The notes under the pieces: generated by a model
Databases searched by the model: none
The model's input: only the letters and a program-made list of their open reading frames with translations
What the model was told of the DNA's origin: nothing
Shown here: piece by piece, positions 16,990 to 26,206 of the stretch
How the letters are laid out: every line of letters starts with the position of its first letter
Numbering within the stretch: position 1 is the stretch's first letter
NCBI GenBank assembly: GCA_902780935.1
Contig: CACZHP010000022.1
Span: 1 to 52,364 of the forward strand
Origin: an uncultured Bacteroidia bacterium
GTDB lineage: Bacteria; Bacteroidota; Bacteroidia; Bacteroidales; UBA932
DNA length: 52,364 nt
Direction: 5' to 3'
Program-made: the position numbers and the translations under genes

Positions 16990-18033
16990 ATGTTCACATT
17001 CAGAAATCCTCAATATCCAATCCTGGCCCCTGCCGATATATCTCCCAGTTCGGAGTCAATGCAGGTGGAATGTCTCTTGAATCCTGGAGCCTTTCGATTT
17101 GACGGGAAGGTGTTTCTTCTTCTCAGGGTCGCTGAACGTCCTCGTCAAGTCCAGGGGGAAATCAGTTTTCCCTATCTATCACCCGATGGCCGCATCAAGG
17201 TTACCCGAATAAGTAAGCAAGATCCCGGTCTTGATATGTCGGATCCCAGGGTGATCAATTGGAATGGCGATGATTATCTGACTACGATGTCGCATTTGAG
17301 GCTAGTGTCAAGTGAGGATGGGATTTATTTCACGGAGGATACTTCGTTTCCTGTTTTATTTCCTGAAGGAAGACATGAGTCGTATGGAATAGAAGACTGT
17401 CGAGTGGCTTTCATCGAAGGGAAATGGTACCTCACTTATACTGCTGTGTCTTCGAACGGAGTGGCGGTAGGAATGAGGAGCACTTCAGACTGGAAATCGT
17501 TTACGAATCATGGTCTGATTTTACCTCCTCATAATAAGGATTGTGCTTTATTCGAAGAGAAAATCGGAGGGAAATACTTGATTCTGCATAGGCCCAGCAG
17601 TCCCGAGATAGGCGGTAACTATATTTGGATTGCCGAGAGTCCCGACCTTTTGCACTGGGGAGGTCACCAATGCCTAGCCAAGACCCGTAGAGGGAGTTGG
17701 GACAGTGCCCGCATCGGGGCAGGATGTTCACCGATCCGTACCCCCGATGGCTGGCTGATGATCTATCACGGGGCCGATGAGAATAACAGGTACTGCCTTG
17801 GGGCCATGCTCCTTGACCTTAAGAATCCTTCCAAGGTCCTTTTGAGAAGTGTCGATCCGTTGTTCTTTCCGGAGATGTCTTATGAGAAAGAGGGTTTCTT
17901 CGGCAATGTGGTGTTTTCCTGCGGCCAGCTTGTCGATGGGGATCGTATCACAATGTATTACGGGGCTTCGGACCAGTACATCTGTAGGGCGGAGCTATCA
18001 TTGAAGGACATTCTTGATTCACTAAATAATTGA
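16990..18033 (+). CDS. GH130 beta-mannoside phosphorylase (phosphorylase-type residues)
   Basis: Five-bladed beta-propeller enzyme that would split a beta-mannoside with phosphate to give alpha-mannose-1-phosphate. The 347-residue product has no signal peptide, so it is cytosolic. Motifs: LNPGAFRFDGKVFLLLRVAE near the start, GIEDCRV with Asp136 as the expected general acid, SARIGAG with Arg241 and IYHGAD with His260, the basic positions that bind phosphate in GH130 phosphorylases. It opens the PUL. A cytosolic GH130 with an MFS carrier in the same locus resembles the known Bacteroides route for Man-beta-1,4-GlcNAc from N-glycan cores. Substrate (GlcNAc, glucose or mannose as acceptor) cannot be settled here. 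Confidence 0.88.
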   Translation: MFTFRNPQYPILAPADISPSSESMQVECLLNPGAFRFDGKVFLLLRVAERPRQVQGEISFPYLSPDGRIKVTRISKQDPGLDMSDPRVINWNGDDYLTTMSHLRLVSSEDGIYFTEDTSFPVLFPEGRHESYGIEDCRVAFIEGKWYLTYTAVSSNGVAVGMRSTSDWKSFTNHGLILPPHNKDCALFEEKIGGKYLILHRPSSPEIGGNYIWIAESPDLLHWGGHQCLAKTRRGSWDSARIGAGCSPIRTPDGWLMIYHGADENNRYCLGAMLLDLKNPSKVLLRSVDPLFFPEMSYEKEGFFGNVVFSCGQLVDGDRITMYYGASDQYICRAELSLKDILDSLNN

Positions 18034-18039
18034 TTGATA

Positions 18040-19683
18040 ATGAGGAATAAACTGCTTTTAATCTCCTGCCTTCTCGTCCTGGTCGGGTGCGGGAACAAAG
18101 CGAAGTACTATGGCAGCGTGATATCTGATATCGACCTTGACGGGCGCCTCTATCCGAAGGTTGAAAAGCAGGTCTCATCCTTGTCCGTACTTGATCTTTC
18201 CAAAGAAAATGTAGAGTCCCAGGTGGCTTGCATAGGATTGCAGGGCATCGTCAACCGGAAATATTCCGAAAAACTCTATGTCAAGAACAGCCGCTGTAAG
18301 GACAATCACGGCGGCTGGACCACTGGCGACCGCAAAGCGCAAGCCCAAATGGGCGATTTCTGGCTCAAGGCGGTCCTTGACGATATTCCCCAAAGTGATA
18401 TTCCTTTGGAGGAAGGAATCACCAATCCCGCTTTCAAAGCGGCGGTAGAGGCCTACAAGGAAGACATAAAGGGAGTTATCATCTATGATTATGACTTGGT
18501 CGAGGCCACGATAGAGGCCGCCACTACAATCGCCGGCCAAACGGACGGCCTTATTGTCTCGCCTGCTTTATATGAAGAGGTCAAGGGATATGGATTTCCT
18601 GTTATAGAGGATCTTCGAGGCAAGTTCAAAGATAATTTCGAGTGCGTGGATTGGCTTCTTGAAAACTGGTGGGACGGGGCTTGCAAGGATGTGGCTTTCA
18701 CATGGTCCCACATGACCTTGGACTGGGCTGAGAGCTGGGGTGCCGCCAATAAAGACTACGTCGTTGCGAACAGGCTTTTCACCTATTTCCTTGATATCCG
18801 AGAGCATGACCAGTGCGCTTATTATGAGACAGTTGTAAAACGCTACCCTGCAGGTACTCCCATTATGGGGTGGACTGATGAGTTGAAGGCGGACAAACTG
18901 TTCGCTGACTATGGCTATGTGATGGTTCCATTCATCTCCGTCGAGAACCTTTCCGTGATGTCCTCTTTCCCTTCGGTGAATGGGGAACCGATCAAGCCCA
19001 AGGCTTATGATGTCGAGCCTGGGCAAGTCAATATCGCTTTCTTGATCTCAGATGGTGACAACCTTCTTCACACAATGATTTATATGCCTTACACCATAGG
19101 CAATTCACCTGCTTTCGGAGCCGTTCCGATCACCTGGATCATCAACCCCGGTATCGTTGACTTGGCTCCTAGGGCGTTCCAGTGGTATAAAAAGACTATG
19201 GATGCCGCCGGTCAGGAGATGGGAGCCATGATGGGTGACGGCTCTCCTGAGCCAGATCGTTATTCGGGTTTCTCATTTTACTGCGCTTGGGCCAAACATT
19301 ACATCGACCAGGCTGGAATCCTCACGATGAAGCAGATGATTGGTGGCGAGCCTGTGGCCTGGAATGTCCAGCCATACTGCCTCGAGGGTGGGTACGCCGG
19401 AACTGATTGGAGAGGCATAGGCCCCCATGAGATTCACGTTGACAACCGTACGGTCCATGTGGGAACCACTAACTGGTCCCATCTGGAGGAGGTCATAGAT
19501 TCCACCCCAGCGGATGAACCTCTGTTCTTGTCAGTTATGATAGGTTGCGCCCACATGGATGTGACATCCTTTGCCAAAGAGCTTTATGAAAAGATATCTT
19601 CTCGTAAAGACGGAAGGGAATATGTATTCATGAGAACCGCAGATCTTGCGGCCACTTACAGGAAATATATAGGTAAAGATTAA
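18040..19683 (+). CDS. GxGYxYP-family lipoprotein, divergent
   Basis: Exported lipoprotein of 547 residues from the GxGYxYP putative glycoside hydrolase family, whose activity is not known to me. The lipobox LVGC gives lipid Cys17. Family hallmarks are the N-terminal GLQGIVNRKYSEKLYV, then AGTPIMGWTDE, VPFISVENLSVMSSF and VNIAFLISDGDNLLHTM, and WIINPGIVDLAPRAF. At the place of the naming signature, residues about 397-414, the sequence reads GDGSPEPDRYSGFSFY, so the GxGYxYP motif itself is absent. The ATG at 18040 is preferred over a TTG two codons earlier. It lies between the GH130 gene and susC, so it probably acts at the cell surface or in the periplasm on the PUL substrate. Confidence 0.78.
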   Translation: MRNKLLLISCLLVLVGCGNKAKYYGSVISDIDLDGRLYPKVEKQVSSLSVLDLSKENVESQVACIGLQGIVNRKYSEKLYVKNSRCKDNHGGWTTGDRKAQAQMGDFWLKAVLDDIPQSDIPLEEGITNPAFKAAVEAYKEDIKGVIIYDYDLVEATIEAATTIAGQTDGLIVSPALYEEVKGYGFPVIEDLRGKFKDNFECVDWLLENWWDGACKDVAFTWSHMTLDWAESWGAANKDYVVANRLFTYFLDIREHDQCAYYETVVKRYPAGTPIMGWTDELKADKLFADYGYVMVPFISVENLSVMSSFPSVNGEPIKPKAYDVEPGQVNIAFLISDGDNLLHTMIYMPYTIGNSPAFGAVPITWIINPGIVDLAPRAFQWYKKTMDAAGQEMGAMMGDGSPEPDRYSGFSFYCAWAKHYIDQAGILTMKQMIGGEPVAWNVQPYCLEGGYAGTDWRGIGPHEIHVDNRTVHVGTTNWSHLEEVIDSTPADEPLFLSVMIGCAHMDVTSFAKELYEKISSRKDGREYVFMRTADLAATYRKYIGKD

Positions 19684-19708
19684 TTAACACTTTTACTATT
19701 ACTTGTTT

Positions 19709-22700
19709 ATGGGAATAATTCTTAAAAAACTCTGCTTGTCGTCAGTGGCCTTGCTGGCCGGCGCGGTAATGTTCGCGCAAACGACAGTCTCCGGTGTTGT
19801 CAGAGACAAGACCGGACAGCCCGTCATTGGGGCAGCGGTTGTTGTCTCCGGCACAACAAATGGTGCCGCGACGGATTTGGACGGGCGGTACGTTCTCCAG
19901 AACGTAAAGCCAAGCGATGTTCTTAACGTGTCATCCATCGGGTTTGAGAGCGTCTCTGTCAATGTCGGCGGACAGACCGTAATAGACATTGTACTAAACG
20001 AGGATGCTCTTAGTCTTGAGGGGACTGTGGTTATCGGTTATGGTGTCCAGAAGAAGAGCGACATAACCGGAGCGATTTCTTCTGTTAACGGAGACCAGTT
20101 AGTCAACAGGCCCGTTGAGACAGTCCAACAAGCCTTATCCGGCAAGATCGCCGGTGTCCAGGTACTTACAGCAAGTGGCGCGCCAGGTGAGGATCCGCAG
20201 ATCCGTATCCGTGGTTTCGCGTCCAACAGCACAGGAGCGTCCAACCCCTTGTATGTGGTTGACGGATTGAAGGTATCCAGCATCGCCTATCTCGATCCTT
20301 CTATGATCGAGTCCATGGAAGTCCTTAAAGATGGCGCTTCAGCCGCGATCTATGGAGCCGAGGCTGGTAACGGTGTCGTCCTCATCACTACCAAGCAAGG
20401 AAAAGGTAAAGGTCGAATCTTCTATGATTTCACATACGGAATCAACAAGCTCGGGAAGAAGGCTGATGTCATGAACGCCGAGCAATACGCCTCTTATCAG
20501 CGCACTTCCGGTAACGGCACACTGATTGACACTTATTGGGATGGCTCCGACACTGATTGGTTTGATGTCCTTTATGGAGACAAGGGAACAATCATGAGGC
20601 ACACTGTAGGAGTTGAGGCAGGTAACGATAGAGGGTCATTATACGCCGCTGTCTCTTATCTGGACAATGATGGTATGTACTATGGCGACAAGGATTACTT
20701 GAAGCGTCTGACTTATCAGGTCAATGCTGATTATTGGATAAAGCCTTGGCTACAGATTGTAACCAACAACTCCATCGAGACCTCCAACTCTTCAGACACA
20801 CAGGGTAATATCAATAAGGCTCAGTACAACTCGCCTTACATATATGACCCTACGACTCCGGCATTCTATCCGGCCGGAAGATTACCTTCATATATGCAGG
20901 GACTTATCGCCGCCAATGGTGATGATGTGTTCATGAAGAATGAGAACGGCGACTATGTGGCCATACCTGGCATCATCGCTGACCGTACCAGCCCTCTGAC
21001 ATGGTACTATAGCCAGGATATGCAGAGAAAGAGTTTGAATCTCCGCGGAACCACCTCTGTCAATTTCAAGCCTATAGACTGTCTTGTGTTTACCAGCAGG
21101 CTCGGTTATAACCTTGGTTCGTCATATTTCGAGTATTACGGCGTTCCGGTGTGGTTCTCCGTGACCCCTCGTACAAAAATAGAGTTCAACACAAGGACAT
21201 CCATCGCGAGATCATATGATTGGGAGAACTTCGTGAACTTTAACAAGACTTTCGGCGAGAAGCACACCATCGCCGCCATGGCCGGTATGTCCTACCGCAA
21301 CCAGTGGTCGAACTACACAAGCGCCTCAACGGACGAGCTTACAAATTATGCGGACAACTTCCACTACATGCAATATTCCACAGCTAGCGCTTCGGACGGA
21401 GTCGGTGGCCAGGAAAGCCTCAACCGGTCGATTTCTTACTTCGGTCGTCTCGGTTATACTTTCGACAACCGGTACAATATCCAGGCGACATTCCGTGCCG
21501 ACGCGTTCGACTCTTCATATCTTGCAAAAGAGTCACGCTGGGGATATTTCCCTTCAGTGTCCGTAGGTTGGATTATTTCCAATGAATCATTCATGAACCA
21601 GTTTAAAGATGTTATGTCTTTCGCCAAACTCCGCGCCTCTTATGGTATCAACGGTAATATCAATGTACTTGGCAATTACGCCTATGCGTCTTCGCTCTCG
21701 ACAAATGACTATTACCCGATAGATGGGACCATTATCGGCACGATCACACCCTCTTCGGTATTGGCAAACCCTTCTCTACGTTGGGAAAGATCCAAACAGA
21801 TCGACGTGGGGCTTGACCTGCGTTTCCTCCAGAACCGACTCTTGTTCTCGGCTGATTACTACACGAAGGACACTGACGGACAGTTGATCAGTATGACTTC
21901 TCCTGTCGCGTCCGGAACGACTTCGGTCACCCGCAATGTCGGACTTGTCAACAATAGCGGTCTTGAATTTGAACTTGGCTGGCGCGACACTATCGGAGAT
22001 TTCAGCTATTCCGTGACCGGCAACTTCTCCACCCTGCACAACCTCGTCAAGAGCACCGGCGGGCAGGATCGTATCCAGAAAAGCGGCCTCGTCTATTTCG
22101 AGGAAGGTCAACCTGTCTGGAGCTTCTGGGGATATAATTACACCGGCATCGGATCAGACGGGAAAGCCCAGTACGAGGATCTAGACGGCAACGGGACAAT
22201 CAATGCTTCCGATCGCGTCACACTTGGATCTCCTATCCCTAAAGGACTTTACGGAATCAACTTGTCAGCCTCTTGGAAGAATATCGATTTGACGGTTTTC
22301 GGAAGTGGCGCTTTCGGCAATCAGATATTCTTCAACTCACCTATTCCTCTGTCAAATAAGCCGGCGGTGTTGTGGACGGACTCCTTCACGGCAAAGGGTG
22401 CCGGAGCGAAATATCCGGTTCCTGACGCCAATGGCGACCAGTTCTTCAGCTCTTCTTCAATGCTTCTTTTCGACGGCTCGTTCTTCAAGATCAAGCAGAT
22501 ATCCCTGGGCTACACCGTTCCCCAGAACCTGCTTCAGAAGGCTTACATCTCAAGTCTCAGGGTATTCGCCTCACTTGACAACTGGTTCTGCTTCACCAAG
22601 TACGTGGGTATGGATCCCGAGAACATAGGTGTCGGTAACGACATCGTTAAGGATCCGGCCATGGGTGTCGATCTAGGAAACATGCCTTCACCGAAGGCTA

Positions 22701-22729
22701 TGACTGTTGGAGTAAATCTTTCATTCTAA
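19709..22729 (+). CDS. SusC-family TonB-dependent transporter of the PUL
   Basis: Outer-membrane glycan importer of 1006 residues, counting from ATG 19709 rather than a TTG two codons upstream. The signal peptide ends at VMFA (residue 23). A carboxypeptidase-regulatory-like domain follows (TVSGVVRDKTGQPVIGAAV), then a TonB-box-like LEGTVVIGYG, the plug with IRGFASN, VVDGLKV and MEVLKDGASAAIYGAEAGNGVVLITTK, and the barrel ending in VNLSF. The SusD partner begins 13 bases downstream. Codon use is less biased than in the first susC, in keeping with a substrate-induced PUL gene. Confidence 0.95.
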   Translation: MGIILKKLCLSSVALLAGAVMFAQTTVSGVVRDKTGQPVIGAAVVVSGTTNGAATDLDGRYVLQNVKPSDVLNVSSIGFESVSVNVGGQTVIDIVLNEDALSLEGTVVIGYGVQKKSDITGAISSVNGDQLVNRPVETVQQALSGKIAGVQVLTASGAPGEDPQIRIRGFASNSTGASNPLYVVDGLKVSSIAYLDPSMIESMEVLKDGASAAIYGAEAGNGVVLITTKQGKGKGRIFYDFTYGINKLGKKADVMNAEQYASYQRTSGNGTLIDTYWDGSDTDWFDVLYGDKGTIMRHTVGVEAGNDRGSLYAAVSYLDNDGMYYGDKDYLKRLTYQVNADYWIKPWLQIVTNNSIETSNSSDTQGNINKAQYNSPYIYDPTTPAFYPAGRLPSYMQGLIAANGDDVFMKNENGDYVAIPGIIADRTSPLTWYYSQDMQRKSLNLRGTTSVNFKPIDCLVFTSRLGYNLGSSYFEYYGVPVWFSVTPRTKIEFNTRTSIARSYDWENFVNFNKTFGEKHTIAAMAGMSYRNQWSNYTSASTDELTNYADNFHYMQYSTASASDGVGGQESLNRSISYFGRLGYTFDNRYNIQATFRADAFDSSYLAKESRWGYFPSVSVGWIISNESFMNQFKDVMSFAKLRASYGINGNINVLGNYAYASSLSTNDYYPIDGTIIGTITPSSVLANPSLRWERSKQIDVGLDLRFLQNRLLFSADYYTKDTDGQLISMTSPVASGTTSVTRNVGLVNNSGLEFELGWRDTIGDFSYSVTGNFSTLHNLVKSTGGQDRIQKSGLVYFEEGQPVWSFWGYNYTGIGSDGKAQYEDLDGNGTINASDRVTLGSPIPKGLYGINLSASWKNIDLTVFGSGAFGNQIFFNSPIPLSNKPAVLWTDSFTAKGAGAKYPVPDANGDQFFSSSSMLLFDGSFFKIKQISLGYTVPQNLLQKAYISSLRVFASLDNWFCFTKYVGMDPENIGVGNDIVKDPAMGVDLGNMPSPKAMTVGVNLSF

Positions 22730-22742
22730 ACTATTTCCGAAT

Positions 22743-24557
22743 ATGAAAAGGATTTCTATAATAGCAAGCGTCATCGCTGTCTCATTAGCTTTTGTCTCCT
22801 GCGACCAGAGCCTCCTGGACATTGAGCAGCACGGAGTCATTCCGGTGGACGCCACTTACGAGAACGCGGATGACCTTACCGCTGACGAGCTTATCTCGCA
22901 GATCTTTTGCGAGGTAAAATATCTCACCATGGGAGACTGGGGGGTGGATCTGATCGCGACCTGCGCCGCGAAGGTCGGAGATGCCTGGCCTGGTGGAAAT
23001 GGACCTAGCGACGGTACCAATTACCAGTTGATGTCAAGGTTCAACGACACCGCCCAGACAAGTCAGTACATGACGATGTACAGACGTTTCTACAGGATTA
23101 TCTATAAGTCTAATCTGATCGTCGAGAAACTTAACGACGGGTCTCCCGAGCGGAAAAGGGTCATAGCCGAGGCCAAAGCATGGCGCGCATGGTCGATGAT
23201 GCACCTTACCCAACTTTGGGGAAGCGCTCCTCTTGTCACTCATACCCTCGATGGTATCGAGTATTCATTCACCCCAAGCAACACTCCCGCGGAGGAAAGC
23301 TGGAAGTGGATCATGGATCAATTTGAAGAGGCCGCCGCAGATCTTCCCTCCAAGGCTGGCCTTGGCGGGCAGAAGATTATCGGAGGCCGTTGGACCAAAG
23401 AGGCATGCTATGCGTTCAAGGGCAAGGGCTACATGTGGCAGAATGATTATGCCAACGCCAAGACAGAGCTGGCCAAGGTAATATCCTCTGGCAAATATGC
23501 TCTTTGGACCAAGACGGCGAACATGGCCGACTATGGAACTAACATGTTGCTCTACAAGAAGAATCAGGAGGCCGAGGGTAATACTTGGATTGATGGAAGC
23601 GCTGACTATGTGTATAACACCGTCTGGCGTTACGATGCTGATTTCTGCGACGAATTCCTGCTTGAACTCGACATCGATGGCGACGCTAATATGGTCGGCA
23701 ACCTGGATCCTTACTGGTTCCGTGCTTACATGAATTGGCGAAACAATCACATCTACGAGCCTGCTAACACAACCCACAATGATGGTTGGGGCTTCATTGT
23801 CCCGACTCAGGCGTTCGCGTTGGCTATGGCGAAGCACGACGGCAACGGCCCCCGACGCAGGGCTACAATCTGCACGTGGGACGAGTATATGAACATGTTC
23901 CCGTTCGGAGATGCAAAGATCAGGGGCGTTATAACTGGAGCGAAGTATTTCGCTTGCGAGGGATATCTTCGCATGAAATGGTACGATTTCCTCGATGATG
24001 TCAATGAAGATCGCTACGCCGCCGGAAACGCGTTCGGTAATAGGACTAACTTCCCGCTGCTCCGTTATTCTGACGTGCTTCTGCTTTATGCTGAGGCGGT
24101 TTGCCAGAGCGGCTCCGAAGGCAATGCCGGCATCTCCGGACTCCAGGCTCTTAACCTCGTCCGAAGCCGCGCGGGTCTTGATGACGCTCCTGCGCTTGAT
24201 ATGAATAATGAAACATACGGTATCAAGGCGGAGCGCCGTTTTGAACTTTGGCTTGAGGACTGCAACCGTTATGTTGACCTGATCCGCTGGGGCGACTACA
24301 AGAGTTTCGTGACGGACAACTCGATGAATGGCGTGGGTCCGTACTGGGGAGCTTATGTCCCATGGCTTCTTGGCATGAAGGATGAAACTTACAGCAACCT
24401 GGCCGATCCTACCGACATGAGCAACTACGAACTGCAATATGATGCCCAGGCGACAAGAGGATCTTGGGACGACAAGTTCTATCTCCTTCCTTTCCCTTAC
24501 CAGGAGCTCCAGTTGAACAAGGAACTTGAGCAGAATCCGGGCTGGGAAAGACCGTAA
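22743..24557 (+). CDS. SusD-family glycan-binding lipoprotein of the PUL
   Basis: Surface lipoprotein partner of the upstream SusC. Lipobox AFVSC gives lipid Cys20. The 604-residue body is classic SusD: YRRFYRIIYKSNLIVEKL, RVIAEAKAWRAWSMMHLTQLWGSAPLV (the TPR-like core), KEACYAFKGKGYMWQNDYANAKTEL, then the C-terminal LLRYSDVLLLYAEA, LNLVRSRAGL, IKAERRFELWLEDCNRYVDLIRWGD and the closing LLPFPYQELQLN motif. All SusD hallmarks are present and no truncation is seen. Ligand is inferred from the locus to be a mannose-containing glycan. Confidence 0.96.
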   Translation: MKRISIIASVIAVSLAFVSCDQSLLDIEQHGVIPVDATYENADDLTADELISQIFCEVKYLTMGDWGVDLIATCAAKVGDAWPGGNGPSDGTNYQLMSRFNDTAQTSQYMTMYRRFYRIIYKSNLIVEKLNDGSPERKRVIAEAKAWRAWSMMHLTQLWGSAPLVTHTLDGIEYSFTPSNTPAEESWKWIMDQFEEAAADLPSKAGLGGQKIIGGRWTKEACYAFKGKGYMWQNDYANAKTELAKVISSGKYALWTKTANMADYGTNMLLYKKNQEAEGNTWIDGSADYVYNTVWRYDADFCDEFLLELDIDGDANMVGNLDPYWFRAYMNWRNNHIYEPANTTHNDGWGFIVPTQAFALAMAKHDGNGPRRRATICTWDEYMNMFPFGDAKIRGVITGAKYFACEGYLRMKWYDFLDDVNEDRYAAGNAFGNRTNFPLLRYSDVLLLYAEAVCQSGSEGNAGISGLQALNLVRSRAGLDDAPALDMNNETYGIKAERRFELWLEDCNRYVDLIRWGDYKSFVTDNSMNGVGPYWGAYVPWLLGMKDETYSNLADPTDMSNYELQYDAQATRGSWDDKFYLLPFPYQELQLNKELEQNPGWERP

Positions 24558-24576
24558 CCTATTTGTTTTCAGATTC

Positions 24577-24612
24577 TCCCGGATCTTGCATATATTTGTG
24601 TGGGATCCGGGA
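24577..24612 (+). promoter_or_regulatory. Promoter box framed by a perfect inverted repeat
   Basis: TATATTTG at 24591-24598 is a perfect -7 consensus, 45 bases before the first sulfatase. It sits in the 18-base interval between two arms of a 9-bp perfect inverted repeat, TCCCGGATC (24577-24585) and GATCCGGGA (24604-24612). No U-tract follows, so it is not an obvious terminator. It may be an internal promoter with an operator, or an attenuating hairpin between susD and the enzyme genes. Confidence 0.5.
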
Positions 24613-24642
24613 AGGATTCTGGAATAATCACCCTTTTATGCG

Positions 24643-26196
24643 ATGAGACAATACAGTATCGGTGCCAAGGCTCTTGGAGGTTTTCCTTTATTGGTGGCTT
24701 TGGTTTCCTGCGGCCAAGGAGATGGGGACAGGGTTTCAAAAAGTAACGGGCGTTCCCCCAGGAATGTCATTTTCATTCTGAGTGATGACCATAGGTATGA
24801 CTACATGGGATTCCTCGGGACTGTCCCTTACCTTCAGACGCCGAACTTGGATTATTTGGCCGCAAATGGAGCCTATGTCCAGAACGCGTTCGTGACAACC
24901 TCGCTTTCTTCGCCGAGCAGGGCATCAATACTGACCGGACTGTTCTCTCACGAGCATACCGTGGTCGACAATGCCGCGCCTTTGCCGGATGGTCTTGTGT
25001 ATTTTCCGGAATATCTCCAATCGGCCGGCTATGCCACCGGTTTCTTCGGGAAACTGCATATGGGGAACAGGGATGGAATGCCCCTGCCTGGATTTGACCG
25101 TTGGGAAAGTTTGAACGGGCAAGGTACGTATTATGATGTCCGTCTGAACGAGGATGGGGAGTGGAAACAATACGGTGCGGATGAATATGTAGCTGACCTT
25201 ATTACAGCCCACGCTATTGATTTCATCGAAGATCATAAGGACGGGCCTTTCTTTGTCTATTTGTCTCATAAGAACGTGCATGATCCTTTCAAGGCTTCTC
25301 CTGAATATGAGGGGAAATACTCGGATTTGCCAAACCCTCGGCCAGAGTCGTTCAACACTCCTTATTACGGCATCCCGGACCTTCCTACAGGAAAATCCGG
25401 TGTCAAACCTTTCGCAGGCGCAGAGTGGTATGGTGAAGATAGGATGCCTGATTGGGTAAAACAACAGAGGGAAAGCTGGCATGGAGTTGACTTCTGTTAC
25501 AATGGCCGTCTGGATATGGATCAGGAGATCCGTAAGTATTGCGAGTGCATCAGCAGTATGGATCGGACAATAGGTGACTTGATGGATTATCTACGCTCGG
25601 CTGGACTTGATCAGAACACTCTTATTATCTACATGGGAGACAATGGTTTCGCTTGGGGGGAGCATGGGCTTATCGATAAGAGGAACTTCTATGAGGCTTC
25701 CGTCAGGGTGCCGATGCTGGCATATTGCCCTGAGATCATTCCGGCTGGCTCGGTCGTGAAGGATATGGTCCAGAATGTCGATATCGGGCCTACAGTAATG
25801 GATGCTTGCGGTCTTGAAAAAGCTCCTCAAATGCGGGGGGATTCATTCCTCCCGATGCTGGAGGGTAATCCGGCGCCGTCCGACTGGCGCAAGCGGATTT
25901 ATTATGAGTATTATTGGGAATATGATTTCCCGCAGACCCCGACAACATTCGGTGTTCGTACCGACAGGTATAAATATATCCACTACCATGGCGTATGGGA
26001 CACTAATGAGTTGTATGATCTTTCTGCGGATCCATCCGAGACGCATAACTTGATAGGGAATCCTGATTATCAAGAAATAGCGGAACAGCTTGATCGCGAC
26101 CTTTTCGACTGGCTCGAGGAGACGGGCGGCATGGCTATACCTCTCAAGCGTAATGACCGAAAGCACAATGACTGGCGCAATGGTAGGGTTTATTGA
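24643..26196 (+). CDS. S1-family sulfatase, serine type (lipoprotein)
   Basis: Hydrolyses a sulfate ester from a sugar. The lipobox ALVSC gives lipid Cys23. The calcium-binding SDDHR (D48-D49) and the maturation motif S89-S-P-S-R with downstream ASILTG are present; Ser89 must be oxidised to formylglycine by an anaerobic sulfatase-maturating enzyme, which is not encoded in this window. GKLHMGN, YLSHKNVHDPF and the C-terminal YMGDNGFAWGEHGLIDK segments complete the alkaline-phosphatase-like fold. Length 517 is typical. General appearance is close to GlcNAc-6-sulfatase-type S1 enzymes, but the exact specificity cannot be assigned by eye. The next sulfatase starts ten bases downstream. Confidence 0.9.
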   Translation: MRQYSIGAKALGGFPLLVALVSCGQGDGDRVSKSNGRSPRNVIFILSDDHRYDYMGFLGTVPYLQTPNLDYLAANGAYVQNAFVTTSLSSPSRASILTGLFSHEHTVVDNAAPLPDGLVYFPEYLQSAGYATGFFGKLHMGNRDGMPLPGFDRWESLNGQGTYYDVRLNEDGEWKQYGADEYVADLITAHAIDFIEDHKDGPFFVYLSHKNVHDPFKASPEYEGKYSDLPNPRPESFNTPYYGIPDLPTGKSGVKPFAGAEWYGEDRMPDWVKQQRESWHGVDFCYNGRLDMDQEIRKYCECISSMDRTIGDLMDYLRSAGLDQNTLIIYMGDNGFAWGEHGLIDKRNFYEASVRVPMLAYCPEIIPAGSVVKDMVQNVDIGPTVMDACGLEKAPQMRGDSFLPMLEGNPAPSDWRKRIYYEYYWEYDFPQTPTTFGVRTDRYKYIHYHGVWDTNELYDLSADPSETHNLIGNPDYQEIAEQLDRDLFDWLEETGGMAIPLKRNDRKHNDWRNGRVY

Positions 26197-26206
26197 TTTT
26201 TGAATT

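Noticed and set aside
23265-24437. Minus-strand reading frame of 390 codons opposite the PUL SusD
   Set aside because: Antisense shadow of a clear SusD; no signal peptide or known motif.
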